From: Phytohabitans rumicis
GTDB taxonomy: Bacteria > Actinomycetota > Actinomycetes > Mycobacteriales > Micromonosporaceae
Length of the DNA: 64,000 nt
Reading direction: 5' to 3'
NCBI RefSeq assembly: GCF_011764445.1
Contig: NZ_BLPG01000001.1
Coordinates: forward strand, 248,001 to 312,000
A program made the translations under genes and the position numbers. The notes under the pieces are model-generated. The model ran no database searches and was not told the DNA's origin. It saw only the letters and a program-made list of their open reading frames with translations. Positions 60,843 to 64,000 of the stretch are shown here, in pieces; positions within the stretch are counted from its first letter, which is position 1, and each line of letters opens with the position of its first letter.

Positions 60843-62804
60843 ATGGGAGTTGACGCAGAAGTGACTCACGACGAGACATCGTGTTGTGGAACGCATACCG
60901 CGGCGACGTTCAGCCGCAGGAACATCCTGGCCGCCGCTGCCGCGCTCGCGGCCGGCACCGCCACCGCCGGCGGGCTCGCGAGCCCCGCGCTCGCCGACGG
61001 CGGGCGGCCGGGTCCGCGCGGGCGCATCCGTTGGTACGACCTGGTTCCCGGCTTCGTCGACGTCGCCACCGACGAGTACGGCAGGCCGAAGGGCGACGGT
61101 TTCGCCGCCGCCAACCCGTGGGGCGCCTACACCGCGTACCGGATCGCGGTCAGCGACCGCGGGCACCGCACCTGGCGCATCGAGAACATGCAGAAGCTCG
61201 CCCCCCGCCCGGACGGCAGCCAGTACGCGCAAGGGTCCACGATGTGGCTGTTCGAAGGGGATGATCGGGCGCTGCTCGTGGACACGGCGATCAACACCCC
61301 GGAGACGATGGGGGTCAACGACCTGAAGACGGTCGTCAGGCATCTGCTCGGCCACGAGGACGACGGCGCCGTCAGGCCAGATCCGGTCGACTTCGACGTC
61401 GCCATCACCCACCTGCACGGCGACCACACGGGCAAGGTCTCCCAGATGACGGACCGGACCGTGTACTACCCGGACCTGGACTGGCGTCCCACCGCCACCG
61501 CGAACTGGGTACCGGTCCGGCAGGACGGCGGCACCACCCCGAACGGTTCCGGGCAGACGGTCAGCGCGATCGACCTCGGCGGCCGGCGGATCGACGTCGT
61601 CGCGATGTACGGCCACACGGCGGGATCGACGGGCTACCTCGACGCGCACAGCCGGATACTGGCCACCGGCGACGCGATCGGCTCGGCGTACGTCTGGGCG
61701 CACTTCGCGACCGCGACCACCAGCAAATACGCCGTCATGCTGCGGACCCTGCGCCGCGAGCTCCAGCCGCTGCACGGTCTGGCCCTGCTGCCCGCGCACT
61801 TCTACCAGATCCGGCAGTTCGGCCGGGCCGCGCCGCCGATCAACGGCCGGCCGCTGGACCTGGGCTACCTCGACGACATGATCGGGGCCGCGGAAGGCGC
61901 CCTGGACGGCGGCATCCTCGCCGACCCGTACCACGAAGTCGGCCGGGAGACCGTGTGGATCAGCGGCGGCGCCGCCCGGATGGTTTACAGCCTGGCGAAC
62001 CTCTACCCCGGCGGACCCACCGGCGGCAACGGGGACCTGAGCCGCTTCCACGGCGTCCGCATCCCGTCGCGCTACCCCACCGACCCGTTCCTCGACGGCC
62101 CCTACGCCTTCCTCAACAACATCAAGACCGGGCTGGTCATGATCCGGGACTCGGCCGACGAGTCCGCCTTCCTCATCAGCGGAACGGAACGCGCGCTGCT
62201 CATCGCGTCCGGCCGCAGCGCGCCCGGGCTCATCCGGTACGCCAAGCGGCTCGCCGGCCGCTCCCGGCTCGACGTCGTCCTGACCGACGGCGACCCGGCC
62301 AGCCTCGACGGCATCGGGCAGTTCGACGGCCAACCCCTGATGGCGCCCGCCGGCGTGCCCGTCCCGAGAAGACGGTCCGGTCCCGTCACGTACCTGCGCG
62401 ACGGCGACCGGATCGGCATCGGCCGGGACCAGGCCCACCGCCGGGTGAGCCTGGAAGTGCACGCGTTGCCCGGACGCCGGACCGACTCGATCACCCTGCT
62501 CGACCCGGTGTCCCGGGTGCTGTTCGCCGGCGACGCCCTGGGCATCCAGGGCACCCGCGGGTTGACGCTCGGCTCCTCCCGCGACGCGTTCCGCACCGCG
62601 CTGGACGTGTGGCGGGCCAAGACGACCGGCCGCTACGACACCATCTACACGGCCCACAACCACCAATGGCTGACCCGCCCCGGGTACGTCGACTCCCTGT
62701 GGGCCGCGACAACCGGCCAGCCGGTCACCTCTCCCCAGCCCGGCTACGACGCCTTCACCTCGGGCAGCGGCGAACTCCTCGCCTGGGTGTTCGTGCCGCA
62801 CTGA
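60843..62804 (+). CDS. Tat-exported protein with two MBL-fold (metallo-beta-lactamase) halves
   Basis: A 653-residue protein. The signal has the twin-arginine pattern FSRRNILAAAAALAAG, so it is exported folded. The first MBL domain has the metal motif THLHGDHTG (His190-His195 region) and later GHTAGS and ATGDAIG. The second half, from about residue 395, repeats the fold (SITLLDPVSRVLFAGDALGI) but the HxHxDH motif is replaced by LTDGDPASL, so it has probably lost its metals. Start at the ATG at 60843; a GTG at 60861 is an alternative. Substrate unknown; hydrolysis of an ester, lactone or phosphoester is possible. Confidence 0.85.
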   Translation: MGVDAEVTHDETSCCGTHTAATFSRRNILAAAAALAAGTATAGGLASPALADGGRPGPRGRIRWYDLVPGFVDVATDEYGRPKGDGFAAANPWGAYTAYRIAVSDRGHRTWRIENMQKLAPRPDGSQYAQGSTMWLFEGDDRALLVDTAINTPETMGVNDLKTVVRHLLGHEDDGAVRPDPVDFDVAITHLHGDHTGKVSQMTDRTVYYPDLDWRPTATANWVPVRQDGGTTPNGSGQTVSAIDLGGRRIDVVAMYGHTAGSTGYLDAHSRILATGDAIGSAYVWAHFATATTSKYAVMLRTLRRELQPLHGLALLPAHFYQIRQFGRAAPPINGRPLDLGYLDDMIGAAEGALDGGILADPYHEVGRETVWISGGAARMVYSLANLYPGGPTGGNGDLSRFHGVRIPSRYPTDPFLDGPYAFLNNIKTGLVMIRDSADESAFLISGTERALLIASGRSAPGLIRYAKRLAGRSRLDVVLTDGDPASLDGIGQFDGQPLMAPAGVPVPRRRSGPVTYLRDGDRIGIGRDQAHRRVSLEVHALPGRRTDSITLLDPVSRVLFAGDALGIQGTRGLTLGSSRDAFRTALDVWRAKTTGRYDTIYTAHNHQWLTRPGYVDSLWAATTGQPVTSPQPGYDAFTSGSGELLAWVFVPH

Positions 62805-62848
62805 CTCGCTGGTCAGTCGACAGGGACGGATGCCGATATCGTTCCGGG

Positions 62849-64000
62849 GTGGGCATAGCGGGCGACCGGTGGCGGCTGACCGCGGCTACGGCGATGGGCG
62901 CGATGGCGGTCTCGGCGCTGGTGCAGTACGGGGTGGCGGCGTTGGCGCCGTTCCTGGTCGCCGACATGGGACTGTCCCGGGCGGCGGTCGGTGGCCTGGT
63001 CACCGCGGCCTTCGCGGTCGCGGCCGGCGGATCCGTGGTGGCCGGGCATCTGGTCGACCTGCTCGGGGCGCGGATCGGACTGGTGCTGCTGTGCCTCGCC
63101 GTGGCCACCGGGCTGCTGGGGGCCGCCGCGGCCGGGACGTACGTCGTTCTGGCGGTGGCGGTCGCGGTGGCCGGGTTGGGGCAGGCGCTGGCGAACCCGG
63201 CGACCAACGTACTGGTCGCCGGGGCGACGCCGTCCGACCGGCGGGGCGCGGCGATCGGGGTGAAGCAGGCCGGCGTACAGGTGGCGGCGTTCGGTACCGG
63301 ATTGGTGCTGCCGGTGGTCGCGGCGGCCGGCGGGTGGCGGGCCGCGCTGGGCTGGACGGCGACGCTGCCGGCGGTCCTGCTGGTGGTGGTGTGGCGGCTG
63401 GTGCCGGCCCGCGGGCCGGGCCGCGGCGCGGGGCGGCGGCGGTGGTCGGCGCCGTCGCGGTGGCTGCGCTGGCTGGTGGCCTACTCGTTGCTGCTCGGCG
63501 CCGGGCTGTCGGCGGTGACCACCTACCTGTCGCTGTACGCGGTGCAGCGGCTCGGCCTCGCCGAGTGGACCGGTGGGATGGTGCTGGCGGCGCTCGGGGT
63601 CACCGGCCTGGTGTCGCGGGTGTTGTGGGGCCGGTGGGCCGATCGGCTGGCGGACCTGACGGTGGCGCTGGCCTGGCTGCCGGCCGCCGCGGTCGGCGCG
63701 GCGTCACTGCTCTGGGCATCCGGGCCGGTGTGGTCCGGATTGGTCTGGCTCGGCGCGGTCGGGGTCGGCGGCTCGGCCACCGCGGCGAACGCGATCTCGA
63801 TGCTGGCGGTGGTCCGGCGCGGCGGCCCGACGGGGCACGCGTCGGGCCTGGTGTCGGTCGGCTTCTTCGGCGGCTTCGTGGTGGGTCCCGCGCTGTTCGG
63901 GGTGGTGGCCGATCGGTCGGGGTACGGGTGGGCGTGGCTGGTCGTCGCGGTCTGCTTCGCCGGCGCGGCGCTGACCTCGCTGCGGATACGGGCCGTGAAC
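62849..64000 (+). CDS. MFS transporter, partial at the window end
   Basis: A 384-residue N-terminal part of a major facilitator superfamily transporter that runs off the window. About ten hydrophobic segments are visible; the loop motif AGHLVDLLGARIG after helix 2 and GLGQALANPATN near helix 4 fit MFS. GTG at 62849, 44 bases after the MBL-fold gene, same strand. The group cannot be assigned without the C-terminal part; it resembles the nitrate/cyanate-like or sugar-phosphate-like 12-helix branch. Could be co-transcribed with the gene before it. Confidence 0.85.
   Translation, partial: MGIAGDRWRLTAATAMGAMAVSALVQYGVAALAPFLVADMGLSRAAVGGLVTAAFAVAAGGSVVAGHLVDLLGARIGLVLLCLAVATGLLGAAAAGTYVVLAVAVAVAGLGQALANPATNVLVAGATPSDRRGAAIGVKQAGVQVAAFGTGLVLPVVAAAGGWRAALGWTATLPAVLLVVVWRLVPARGPGRGAGRRRWSAPSRWLRWLVAYSLLLGAGLSAVTTYLSLYAVQRLGLAEWTGGMVLAALGVTGLVSRVLWGRWADRLADLTVALAWLPAAAVGAASLLWASGPVWSGLVWLGAVGVGGSATAANAISMLAVVRRGGPTGHASGLVSVGFFGGFVVGPALFGVVADRSGYGWAWLVVAVCFAGAALTSLRIRAVN

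Overview
High-GC, actinomycete-type DNA: nearly every codon ends in G or C, GTG starts are common, and many genes overlap by ATGA or GTGA. The mycothiol-dependent isomerase, dual-domain AsnC regulator, SCO2521/SCO2522-type proteins and CBM2-tailed secreted enzymes point to a soil actinobacterium. Micromonosporaceae is my best guess, by inference only. No rRNA, tRNA, CRISPR array, transposase or phage gene was recognised.

Layout. 1-2.7 kb: start of zwf (partial) divergent from cydAB. 2.7-7.1 kb: a DUF2254 membrane protein, then a TetR regulator and reductase-like operon divergent from an SDR gene, with two inverted-repeat operators between them. 7.1-17.5 kb: MFS pump, dual AsnC regulator, LysR, a large secreted subtilase, a prolyl oligopeptidase and a nitrilase-fold amidase. 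17.7-20.3 kb: IclR plus two gentisate-pathway genes. 20.3-28.6 kb: a xylan-degradation locus (GH62, glucuronoyl esterase and SGNH esterase on the minus strand; CE1 esterase and GH10 xylanase on the plus strand) around a LacI gene. Both operons are preceded by a nearly identical 26-bp element in the same orientation relative to transcription. 28.7-33 kb: MerR, hydroxyquinol dioxygenase, maleylacetate reductase and a kinase-like gene, divergent from an imine-reductase-like gene. 33-41.4 kb: RidA, a 37-residue membrane protein, a PHM-type copper monooxygenase, a TPR-GGDEF diguanylate cyclase, a secreted LamG-CBM2 protein and a GH2 glycosidase.

41.4-50.1 kb is the most unusual part. A stretch of folded DNA and gene remnants precedes a tight operon: an LCAT-like lipase, a caspase-like/P-loop NTPase/WD40 protein with about 14 repeats, and an SCO2522-type protein. 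An SCO2521-type gene converges on it. The architecture suggests a sensor-plus-effector (cell suicide or defence) module; this is inference. 50.1-57.2 kb: a LacI-controlled sugar or polyol operon (dehydrogenase, two TIM-barrel isomerases, complete ABC importer). 57.2-64 kb: Fn3 protein, lower-GC folded DNA, metallophosphoesterase, type B carboxylesterase, a tandem MBL-fold protein and a partial MFS transporter.

Two window-wide patterns stand out. Three copies of a roughly 90-105 bp palindromic repeat lie between genes. Five coding sequences appear broken by the same kind of event, a one-base shortening of a G or C run, which suggests sequencing error at least as much as gene decay.
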